DNA of 12,183 nucleotides from an uncultured Clostridia bacterium (lineage in GTDB: Bacteria; Bacillota; Clostridia; Lachnospirales; CAMVHY01): contig CAMKTI010000049.1 in assembly GCA_946415665.1 (NCBI GenBank), forward strand, positions 1-12,183, in the 5' to 3' direction. The position numbers were made by a program, and so were the translations under genes. The stretch's first letter is position 1. Each line of letters opens with the position of its first letter. Positions 6,743 to 12,183 of this stretch are shown piece after piece. Under the pieces are notes generated by a model, which had not been told where the DNA came from, did no database searches, and saw nothing but the letters and a program-made list of their open reading frames with translations.

Positions 6743-7768
6743 TTAAATAAAAATATGATCCATTATTTTATCAGGGAGCAACTTATATCTTATTCCTTCT
6801 ATTAACGACGTAATATTATTTATCTCAAGTTTTTTTAAATAAAAATAATAAATAACACCAAAAATACCATCATTAGAGTTTAAATAAATGCGGTAATAAA
6901 TTTCTGACAGACAATCATAAATCACCTTTTCGATATTATTAAAACTTTCTTTTTTAAACCAACGCCCATAATAACTATTACAAATCATATTTTCCATATC
7001 CGACAAATCTTTTGCACCCAAAAGTTTTGCAATATCATCTTTTTTTAATTTATATCCAGACGGAATCAAATAACCCCAAATTTTTTCATTCGCTACTTTA
7101 TAATATTTTTTTATTCTGTATATCGTAGAAATATTTACAAGGTCAACTTCAATTCCATTAATTTTTTTCAAAATAAATTTATCATTACCATTTAAATATT
7201 TATTAATTGTCTTGTCTAACTTTAAATAATAATACAAATCTAATTTCATTTCTAATTCAAATAAACTTTTTGTCTCTTGATAACATTTATTCATAAACTC
7301 AAAAAATTCTGTTCCGCGAAGGCCAAAAATAAACTGCTCAACATTTTCAGAATCTCTTAATTTATTGACATCAATTTTTAATTTGCTGCCTATGATATAA
7401 TCCAATTCAGACAAATTATATTTAAGCTCTCTTTTATCATAAATCATACATAAAACTAATTTCAAAATATAAACTTCATACTTTAGAAAAAAAACGTCAA
7501 GATACTTTTTTACACCAAAACTAAACACAAACTTATAAATTTTTTTAAAATCACTTCTCAAACTTAAAAATAATTTTCGTTCTATATCACTCCTGTGTAA
7601 ATTTTTTTCGTCTAGCTCACTCACAAATTTATTATAACTAATATCCTTTTTCAGTCTATTAGTTATTTCCTTAATATCTTTTGTTTGACTCAATAAAACA
7701 TAATCATACTGTTTAAACAAATTTGACTTCATAAACTTTAATTTTGTTTTCAAAGCCTTGTCATTCAT
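6743..7768 (-). CDS. ntpC: V/A-type ATPase subunit C (AC39/d-type)
   Basis: The 341-residue, all-helical soluble protein belongs to the vATP-synt AC39 family, the socket that joins the central stalk to the K ring. Two family blocks are plain: EVDLVNISTIYRIKKYY (207-223), matching 'eiDl.Ni.wIyR.KkYY', and LKKLEINNITSLIEGIRYKL (311-330), matching 'E.nNI..iiegirY.l'. LIPSGYKL (234-241) also fits. The rest is highly diverged, Lys- and Tyr-rich, in line with the strong AT bias of the genome. The start is secure: ATG overlaps the stop of the upstream gene in TAATG, and GGAGG, inside that upstream gene, is well placed. This implies translational coupling with the stalk subunit. The gene order C before I and K differs from the classic clostridial I-K-E-C order. 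Confidence 0.88.
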   Translation of the reverse strand: MNDKALKTKLKFMKSNLFKQYDYVLLSQTKDIKEITNRLKKDISYNKFVSELDEKNLHRSDIERKLFLSLRSDFKKIYKFVFSFGVKKYLDVFFLKYEVYILKLVLCMIYDKRELKYNLSELDYIIGSKLKIDVNKLRDSENVEQFIFGLRGTEFFEFMNKCYQETKSLFELEMKLDLYYYLKLDKTINKYLNGNDKFILKKINGIEVDLVNISTIYRIKKYYKVANEKIWGYLIPSGYKLKKDDIAKLLGAKDLSDMENMICNSYYGRWFKKESFNNIEKVIYDCLSEIYYRIYLNSNDGIFGVIYYFYLKKLEINNITSLIEGIRYKLLPDKIMDHIFI

Positions 7769-8082
7769 TAATAATCCTCCAAGAGCTTTTTAAAATAATC
7801 GTCAAGCCACTTTTCCTTTTCTCTTTTAAATTCTTTTTCCATATCAGAAATAAATTTATCCGCTCTAAATTCAATTTCACGTAACCTTTTTTTTTGCCTA
7901 AATAAATTTTTTTTTTCATATTTATTTATTTCGTCTTCAAAAAAAACATTTATTTTGCTGTCAATCTCTTTTTTTAACATCTCCAAAATTTCAGCAAAAA
8001 TTTTATCTTTGTCACTGCTTTTTTTTAAAATTTTACTAGCTTGATTTTCTATTGCAAGCAATTCTTCCATAACGTCTATCAT
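7768..8082 (-). CDS. Small coiled-coil protein, likely V/A-type ATPase peripheral stalk subunit (G/H-like)
   Basis: This product has about 104 residues and is almost wholly charged alpha-helix (for example EILEMLKKEIDSK and KEFKREKEKWLDDYFKKLLE), with no membrane segment. Small coiled-coil proteins of this type at the head of V/A-ATPase operons are usually the G/H (AhaH/NtpF) peripheral stalk subunit, which pairs with subunit E to hold the stator. The assignment rests on position, size and composition, because the family has little sequence signature. I start at the ATG at 8082 (MIDVMEELL), which has TTGGAGGG 6 bases upstream, and not at the ATG 27 bases further out (8109), which lacks a site. 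It overlaps ntpC by one base. It could alternatively be a shortened E subunit, but it lacks the C-terminal globular domain that E proteins have. No E gene is visible elsewhere in the window. Confidence 0.7.
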   Translation of the reverse strand: MIDVMEELLAIENQASKILKKSSDKDKIFAEILEMLKKEIDSKINVFFEDEINKYEKKNLFRQKKRLREIEFRADKFISDMEKEFKREKEKWLDDYFKKLLEDY

Positions 8083-8120
8083 ATTTTTCCCTCCAATATA
8101 ATTTATCATGACACAATTTT

Positions 8121-8149
8121 AAAATAAAAGCCAAAAAAATTAATGCCAA
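8121..8149 (-). promoter_or_regulatory. Possible promoter of the V-ATPase operon
   Basis: On the minus strand, TTGGCA (8144-8149) and TATTTT (8121-8126) stand 17 bases apart, about 40 bases before the first start codon. The -10 box is poor and the region is nearly all A and T, so this is only a candidate. Some promoter must lie between 8083 and the terminator at 8272. The rest of that gap shows nothing else I can name. Confidence 0.3.
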
Positions 8150-8271
8150 AAAAACACCTTTATCGATAATCATGCTAGACGCTTAACAATAGTTAAAAAT
8201 AAAATGAATTTAGTAATCAAAAATATCAGTTTTAGATAAGAGACATAATATTTTTAACATTTTTTTGTTCC

Positions 8272-8312
8272 AAAACAAAAAAGTTTGTGAACCACTAAAT
8301 AGTCACAAACTT
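8272..8312 (-). terminator. Terminator of the 8329-8970 gene
   Basis: AAGTTTGTGA (8281-8290) and TCACAAACTT (8303-8312) form a perfect 10-bp stem with a 12-base loop. Minus-strand reading continues into TTTTGTTTT. It starts 17 bases after the stop codon and separates this gene from the V-ATPase operon downstream. Confidence 0.8.
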
Positions 8313-8328
8313 CTTTATTATTTTTTTA

Positions 8329-8970
8329 TTAATATTCTTTATTACCAAGACTTTCTATTTGTGGTGCTGATCCAGTTTGATTTTGCTTGCTTTGATTGCT
8401 ATTTATTCTCTCATAAACACTTTTCGTAGTACTATTTTGTACTTTATTATTTTCGTATTTTTGAAACATATGATTTAAGTTTTTATCCTTATTTGGATTG
8501 TTGTTGTTTGGTATTATTTTATTTAATTCTTGAATCATACATTCTGAATAGTTTAAAAGCTTCTTATTTGTTTTTAATACCTTCTCATTTAATTTCTCTA
8601 AAATTGTTATGACTTCTAGAGCCTTAAATTTCTTTTTCAATGCCACAGTAAGGTCATAAATTGGTATTTGATACTTAGCAATATTGCTTCCACTAATAAT
8701 ATTTTCTCCACACAAATTTCCTATGATGAAATTTATAACTTTGGCTTGATGTTCTCTATTTGAATTTCCCAACTCAACACTTAAAACATCCTGCAAATCA
8801 CTAAAATTATTTATCTTTTCCTTAAATTTTTTTGTCTTCTGGTTTTGATATTTGTCCTTAAATTTGTCTATTAAGGCATTTGTATTTTCATTGTTTTTCG
8901 GGTAAAACTCATCTCTTTGTTCCATTAAATTTATAAGATCGCATAAAAATTCTGATTGCGCCAACATCAT
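8329..8970 (-). CDS. Unrecognised helical protein with a low-complexity tail
   Basis: I do not recognise this 213-residue protein. It has no signal peptide or membrane segment. The first 150 or so residues are predicted helical, with heptad-like runs such as VALKKKFKALEVITILEKL and NEKVLKTNKKLLNYSECMI. The last 60 are rich in Asn, Gln, Ser and Lys (IIPNNNNPNKDKN, NSNQSKQNQTGSAPQIES) and are likely disordered. TTG at 8976 is only 3 bases from AGGAG, so I prefer the ATG at 8970, which has the normal spacing of 9 bases. The gene is a single transcription unit: a near-consensus promoter (9025-9053) and a perfect terminator (8272-8312) frame it. That argues for real, probably strong, expression. 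It shares no features with the neighbouring ATPase or engB. A host-interaction, phage-derived or lineage-specific structural role is possible, but nothing here shows it. Confidence 0.75.
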   Translation of the reverse strand: MMLAQSEFLCDLINLMEQRDEFYPKNNENTNALIDKFKDKYQNQKTKKFKEKINNFSDLQDVLSVELGNSNREHQAKVINFIIGNLCGENIISGSNIAKYQIPIYDLTVALKKKFKALEVITILEKLNEKVLKTNKKLLNYSECMIQELNKIIPNNNNPNKDKNLNHMFQKYENNKVQNSTTKSVYERINSNQSKQNQTGSAPQIESLGNKEY

Positions 8971-9024
8971 AATCAATTGCTCCTAATTTAATTTATTTTT
9001 TTTGGCAATACATATGCCTTCATT

Positions 9025-9053
9025 ATTTTATAAAACAAAAAATATAATGTCAA
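9025..9053 (-). promoter_or_regulatory. Near-consensus promoter of the 8329-8970 gene
   Basis: On the minus strand a perfect TTGACA (9048-9053) is followed after 17 bases by TAAAAT (9025-9030). The leader would be about 50 bases long and holds TTAGGAGC before the start codon. A small imperfect dyad, GGCA-ATACATA-TGCC (9004-9018), lies just after the expected start of transcription and could be an operator, though it is short. This is the best promoter match in the window. Confidence 0.7.
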
Positions 9054-9232
9054 ATTTTTTTTATATCAATATTGCTAATATGAAATAAAACACAAAATAA
9101 AAAATAAAAAGAATCTAAATCAAATATGTAAATATGTTTTTATACCGATGGATACAAATTCAAGTTTTAAATTCTATACGTATTATTATGCTAAATTTGT
9201 ATTTGAATTAAAAAGATTGGAGATAAAATTTT

Positions 9233-9823
9233 ATGATAAAAAAAGTTCATTTGGAATTTACAATTGGTGATTTTAATCAGCTGGATCAAATAAAAAAAAT
9301 GCGACAAATTGTTTTTGTGGGAAAATCTAACGTAGGAAAATCATCGTTAATAAACACATTAATGAATAAAAAAAATTTGGCTCACACAAGTAATTCTCCT
9401 GGCAAAACACAGACAATAAATTTTTATAACATCGAAGAAAAATTTTATTTTGTTGATTTGCCGGGCTATGGTTATGCTTGTGCTTCGAAAAAAAAAATTT
9501 CCGATTGGGGAAAGTTAATAGAAAAATATTTGACTCAAAATAAATTTATTGATTTGATTTTTTTGTTAATTGATATAAGACATACGCCCGGAGAAAATGA
9601 CAAATTAATGTGCGATTGGTTAAAATTTTATAAATTTGATTTGATTGTGATTGCAACCAAACTTGACAAAATAAAAACAAGCCAGACAGAAAAAAATATC
9701 CAAACCATTAGAGAAAAACTTGATTTGGAAAAAGAAATAATTTTACCGTTTTCGAGCAAAACAAAATTTAATCGAGACAAAATTTTGGATTTAATTAAAC
9801 AAAAAATATCAAGCGAAAAATAA
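9233..9823 (+). CDS. engB: Ribosome biogenesis GTPase YsxC/EngB
   Basis: The 196-residue protein matches the usual EngB length of about 195-200. It is an essential P-loop GTPase of the TrmE-Era-EngA-EngB group that helps late assembly of the 50S ribosomal subunit. Motifs: G1 GKSNVGKS (30-37), the EngB switch I block SPGKTQTINFY (55-65) with the G2 Thr, G3 DLPGYGYA (75-82), G4 TKLDK (142-146) and G5 SSK (174-176). All nucleotide-contacting residues are present, so it should be active. The start ATG at 9233 has TTGGAG 10 bases upstream and begins at the normal N terminus. A weak promoter candidate (TTCAAG, 16 bases, TATTAT) lies about 50-80 bases upstream. In many bacteria engB lies next to lon or clpX; here it stands alone. 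It converges with the cation exporter gene on a shared terminator. Confidence 0.97.
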   Translation: MIKKVHLEFTIGDFNQLDQIKKMRQIVFVGKSNVGKSSLINTLMNKKNLAHTSNSPGKTQTINFYNIEEKFYFVDLPGYGYACASKKKISDWGKLIEKYLTQNKFIDLIFLLIDIRHTPGENDKLMCDWLKFYKFDLIVIATKLDKIKTSQTEKNIQTIREKLDLEKEIILPFSSKTKFNRDKILDLIKQKISSEK

Positions 9824-9855
9824 TTTTTCTACAGCTCGATATTATTTTCTGTCGC

Positions 9856-9898
9856 AAAAAAAATTATCCCGATTTTTTTTTAAGCGGGATATTTTTTT
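9856..9898. terminator. Bidirectional terminator between engB and the cation exporter gene
   Basis: TATCCCG (9865-9871) and CGGGATA (9885-9891) form a perfect 7-bp GC-rich stem. Eight A precede it (a T run for the minus strand) and seven T follow it (for the plus strand). It ends engB after 33 bases and, on the other strand, lies directly behind the stop codon of the exporter gene, overlapping it slightly. Confidence 0.85.
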
Positions 9899-10793
9899 AT
9901 TGCATACTTAAATTTTCATTTTTGAGCTTGTCACATTTATTCTCATCACAATATTCATTTTGAAATTCAAATTCAAGTGTTGCATGATTTATTTTTGCTT
10001 CTAATAATTTTTTATGAGCGGTCTGTTTTATTTTTATAATTTGATTTCGATCTGCGTCATCAGAAATTATTATATGCAATGTCGCAAAATTATTAACACC
10101 GTCTGTCCATAAATGAATATGATGCACGTCCAAAATATTTTTATCTTCTAGCAAAATTTTTTTTATTTGATTAGGCGTTATATTTTCGGGAGCTTTATCC
10201 AAAAATATATTAAAGATCTTTTTGATATTTTTACACGCATTAAAAAAAATAAAACACGTAATAAAAACGGATAATATTGGATCAAGAATTGGCAAATCAA
10301 AAATTTTCATTGCTATCGATGTAATTAAAACAACTAACCAACTTAAAACGTCTTCAAGCAAATGAAGTCCGACAGATTTTTCATTTATTTTCTCACCTCT
10401 AAATGTTTTATAAGCAGCAATTCCTTTAAAAAACAAACCAATTAAAGCTAAAAATAAAACTCCGTTGTAATTTATTATTTTAGGGGCAAAAAATCTTTTT
10501 ATTGCTCCAATAAAAATTAAACTCGCACCAAAAATTAATAATCCAGAATTTATTAAACCGCCTAAAACAGAAAATTTTTGATAGCCATAAGTATAAAATT
10601 GATTTGGTTTTTGGGTTGATTTTTTTTCTAATAGCCACGAAATTAAAATATAAATACAATCTCCAAAATCATGAATTGAATCAGATGAAATGGAAAAACT
10701 ATTTGTCAATAAACCTCCGATTAATTCTATCGATGCAAAACACACGTTCAAAATTAATGCCAACCCTATATTTTTCTCAGCTTGGCTCGACAT
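9897..10793 (-). CDS. Cation diffusion facilitator, CzcD-like zinc/cobalt exporter
   Basis: This 298-residue protein is a cation diffusion facilitator that exports divalent metal from the cytoplasm in exchange for protons. Six membrane segments are visible (about 8-28, 35-55, 78-99, 110-130, 146-164, 169-188). The metal site is built from DSIHDFGD in helix 2 (His41, Asp45) and HLLED in helix 5 (His144, Asp148). This HxxxD/HxxxD pattern is typical of Zn2+/Co2+ carriers of the CzcD/ZitB type and differs from the DxxxD of iron or manganese exporters. The cytoplasmic domain follows (200-298) with VHHIHLWTDG (223-232), ATLHI (237-241) and HATLEFE (270-276). It ends in a Cys-containing tail, EYCDENKCDKL (280-290), that may bind metal. 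AGGTGA lies 9 bases before ATG 10793. It has a near-consensus promoter of its own. No metal-sensing regulator gene is next to it. Confidence 0.93.
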   Translation of the reverse strand: MSSQAEKNIGLALILNVCFASIELIGGLLTNSFSISSDSIHDFGDCIYILISWLLEKKSTQKPNQFYTYGYQKFSVLGGLINSGLLIFGASLIFIGAIKRFFAPKIINYNGVLFLALIGLFFKGIAAYKTFRGEKINEKSVGLHLLEDVLSWLVVLITSIAMKIFDLPILDPILSVFITCFIFFNACKNIKKIFNIFLDKAPENITPNQIKKILLEDKNILDVHHIHLWTDGVNNFATLHIIISDDADRNQIIKIKQTAHKKLLEAKINHATLEFEFQNEYCDENKCDKLKNENLSMQ

Positions 10794-10851
10794 AAAATAA
10801 TTTCACCTCAAAATTTATTTTTTAAATTTATTAATCTCCACGCGAAAGCAG

Positions 10852-10880
10852 ATTATATTATAAATATTTTTTTATGTCTA
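10852..10880 (-). promoter_or_regulatory. Promoter of the cation exporter gene
   Basis: On the minus strand, TAGACA (10875-10880) and a perfect TATAAT (10852-10857) are 17 bases apart. A second TATAAT overlaps it five bases upstream. The leader to the start codon would be about 50 bases, too short for a known metal riboswitch. The AT-rich dyad ATATT-TAT-AATAT overlaps the -10 region; it might bind an ArsR-type sensor, but it is short enough to be chance. Confidence 0.6.
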
Positions 10881-11190
10881 TCTTTCATATTAAAAAACAA
10901 GTCATAAAATAATTTTTGCGACAGGTAACAATTAAAAACTTAAATCAAGTTTATTTGGCTAAATAATTTCTGCAGATAAAAATAAAAGTCCGGTTATAAA
11001 ATAAAAAGTGTGAATAAAAAACTTTTCACATGAAAAAAAATAACATTACTTATAAATTCAAACTAAAAAATAAAATCAGTAACACAAATCAAAAAACACA
11101 GCACAGTAATAAAATAATATTGTCGTTATAAATATTTTTTTGGTAGTAAAATGAAGTTTAAAACAAAAAAGTTGGGAGGTTGTTTTTTTT
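10881..11190. other. Divergent intergenic region between the exporter gene and deoC
   Basis: No ORF with a ribosome binding site and no convincing structured RNA is seen in these 310 bases. A weak 6-bp hairpin (TGTGAA/TTCACA, about 11010-11032) has a minus-strand T run and could stop stray transcription. No clear promoter for deoC could be picked; TTGTCG near 11120 is followed by AT-rich sequence without a well-spaced -10 box. The only certain site is GGGAGG (11174-11179) for deoC. Confidence 0.4.
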
Positions 11191-11856
11191 ATGTATAGCG
11201 ATATTGAAAAATATATTGACCATACAAATTTAAAGCCTGATGCGACAGAGAGTGATATAAAAAAATTATGTGACGAAGCAAAAGAATTTAAATTTAAAGC
11301 TGTTTGTGTAAATCCATGCCGTGTTTCGCTCGCAAAAAAAAATTTGCTCGACAGCAATGTTTTAGTATGTACGGTAATTGGTTTTCCACTTGGAGCAAAT
11401 TCCACAAACACAAAAGTTTTTGAAGCAAAAGAAGCAATAGAAAACGGCGCACAAGAAATTGACATGGTAATGAATATTGGTGCAGCAAAAGAAAATGATT
11501 GGATTTTTGTTAAACGTGATATTGCTGCCGTTGTCAAAGCTGTTTCTGGTCGCGCAAAAGTTAAAGTTATAATCGAAACATGTCTTTTAACTGACGAAGA
11601 AAAAGTTAAAGCTTGTAATTGTGCCGTCGACGCCGGAGCATCGTTTGTAAAAACTTCGACAGGTTTCGGAAGTGCTGGAGCTGTTTCATCAGATATTTTA
11701 TTGATGCGAAAAGCTGTCGGAAATAAATGTGAAATAAAAGCTTCGGGCGGAATAAAACATCTTGAAGAAGCGGTTTTAATGCTTGAATCTGGAGCAACTC
11801 GATTAGGAACAAGTAATGGCGTAAGAATTATGAAATCAAAAAAAATGGAAGTTTGA
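11191..11856 (+). CDS. deoC: Deoxyribose-phosphate aldolase
   Basis: The 221-residue length is typical of short bacterial DeoC (DERA). It cleaves 2-deoxyribose 5-phosphate to glyceraldehyde 3-phosphate and acetaldehyde, the last step in using deoxynucleosides as carbon source. The class I aldolase site is complete: FVKTSTGF (152-159) with the Schiff-base Lys154, IKASGGI (182-188) with the second Lys183, and EIDMVMNIG (89-97) with Asp91. DHTNLKPDAT (10-19) and TVIGFPLGA (61-69) are further family blocks. GGGAGG lies 11 bases before the ATG, a wide but acceptable spacing. No other deoxynucleoside gene (deoA, deoB, deoD, pdp, deoR) is adjacent; a terminator follows at once, so it is a single gene here. 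The coding sequence is somewhat richer in G and C than most of the window, as expected for a conserved enzyme. Confidence 0.97.
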   Translation: MYSDIEKYIDHTNLKPDATESDIKKLCDEAKEFKFKAVCVNPCRVSLAKKNLLDSNVLVCTVIGFPLGANSTNTKVFEAKEAIENGAQEIDMVMNIGAAKENDWIFVKRDIAAVVKAVSGRAKVKVIIETCLLTDEEKVKACNCAVDAGASFVKTSTGFGSAGAVSSDILLMRKAVGNKCEIKASGGIKHLEEAVLMLESGATRLGTSNGVRIMKSKKMEV

Positions 11857-11895
11857 TAAGGTTTAAATGCGTAACCTTTAAAAATTTATAAAAAT

Positions 11896-11928
11896 CGTCT
11901 GATGAATGATTTTGGTCAGACGTTTTTT
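11896..11928 (+). terminator. Terminator of deoC
   Basis: CGTCTGA (11896-11902) and TCAGACG (11916-11922) form a perfect 7-bp stem with a 13-base loop, followed by six T. Four A before the stem can extend it. A weaker hairpin (AAGGTT/AACCTT) lies directly after the stop codon at about 11860-11880 and has no T run. Confidence 0.85.
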
Positions 11929-11983
11929 GTTGTATAAAAAAATAAATTATGAGCGGGCAAAAAATAATTTTAATAAGGATTTA

Positions 11984-12055
11984 ATGTTTGATGACGAAAA
12001 TTTTAAAGACGAAATAAATTTGTACTTGGAAAAAATAAATTTTGTTATGGAATAA
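11984..12055 (+). CDS. Doubtful 23-residue ORF, perhaps a gene remnant
   Basis: The ATG at 11984 has AAGGAT 3-4 bases upstream and opens a 23-residue acidic peptide starting MFDDENFKDEINLYLEKI. The frame is open further back to 11906, overlapping the deoC terminator, and then reads YERAKNNFNKDLMFDDENF. This may be the tail of a decayed longer gene rather than a true small protein. A good terminator follows about 30 bases later, which supports a past or present transcript. No family is recognised. Confidence 0.2.
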   Translation: MFDDENFKDEINLYLEKINFVME

Positions 12056-12086
12056 ATTAAGATGAAATAAATGAAATAGGATGAAG

Positions 12087-12116
12087 AACTGTATGCTCTT
12101 GCATATAGTTTTTTTA
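12087..12116 (+). terminator. Rho-independent terminator after the small ORF
   Basis: AACTGTATGC (12087-12096) and GCATATAGTT (12101-12110) pair over 10 bp with one G-U pair around a TCTT loop, and at least five T follow. There is no other gene on this strand between it and the deoC terminator than the doubtful ORF at 11984. The last 67 bases of the window hold nothing I can support. Confidence 0.75.
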
Positions 12117-12183
12117 TTTTATGTGGTGAATTTTATGGTCAAAAATATTTTTTTGAGAGCATAATTATTATTCGAAAATATTT

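Noticed and set aside
10794..10850. Metal-sensing riboswitch in the exporter leader
   Set aside because: The predicted leader is only about 50 bases, AT-rich and without a stable fold, too short for the known metal riboswitch classes.
10858..11140. 16-base direct repeat TTATAAATATTTTTTT at about 10858 and 11125
   Set aside because: It is made only of A and T in very AT-rich intergenic DNA, occurs twice, and shows no consistent relation to the two genes, so chance is the simplest explanation.
11076..11537. 153-codon minus-strand ORF over the start of deoC
   Set aside because: It is antisense to the conserved N-terminal half of deoC and shows no motif of its own.

Overview
The window is a very AT-rich stretch of bacterial chromosome. 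Its genes look like those of a low-GC member of the Bacillota, probably Clostridia-like. The evidence is a V/A-type ATPase cluster with a Clostridia-style short K subunit, AGGAGG-type ribosome binding sites, hairpin-plus-T-run terminators and IS5 and IS4 family insertion sequences. TGG is used for Trp and TGA ends genes, so the code is standard and this is not a UGA-Trp mollicute. Much of the left third is decayed mobile DNA, which suggests a genome undergoing erosion, as in a host-restricted bacterium. That lifestyle is inference.

Region 1-1753: an IS5-family element enters from the left edge, with its transposase on the minus strand. Its end lies at about 224-237, next to a CTAG site. An open plus-strand frame starts exactly at this edge and runs, through one frameshift, into a 406-codon unrecognised membrane-protein ORF (533-1753). 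I read this as an unknown gene broken at its 5' end by the insertion. A terminator follows it.

Region 1798-4335: a second, dead IS5-family transposase (1831-2407), an intact ROK-family sugar kinase (2632-3579, minus strand) with its own promoter and terminator, and a heavily deleted IS4-family transposase remnant (about 3664-4262) with a probable IS end at 4311-4332.

Region 4265-8082: a minus-strand V/A-type ATPase operon transcribed H/G-like stalk, C, I, K. It encodes the membrane and stalk parts. A strong terminator and IS debris follow K directly, and no E, F, A, B or D gene is visible, so the catalytic V1 part must be encoded elsewhere or lost.

Region 8272-9053: a lone minus-strand gene for an unrecognised helical protein with a low-complexity tail, framed by a near-consensus promoter and a perfect terminator.

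Region 9233-10880: the ribosome-assembly GTPase engB (plus) converges on a CzcD-like zinc/cobalt exporter gene (minus) across a bidirectional terminator. The exporter has a near-consensus promoter.

Region 11191-12183: deoC (deoxyribose-phosphate aldolase) with a terminator, then a short doubtful ORF with a terminator of its own. I see no tRNA, rRNA, CRISPR array or defence system.
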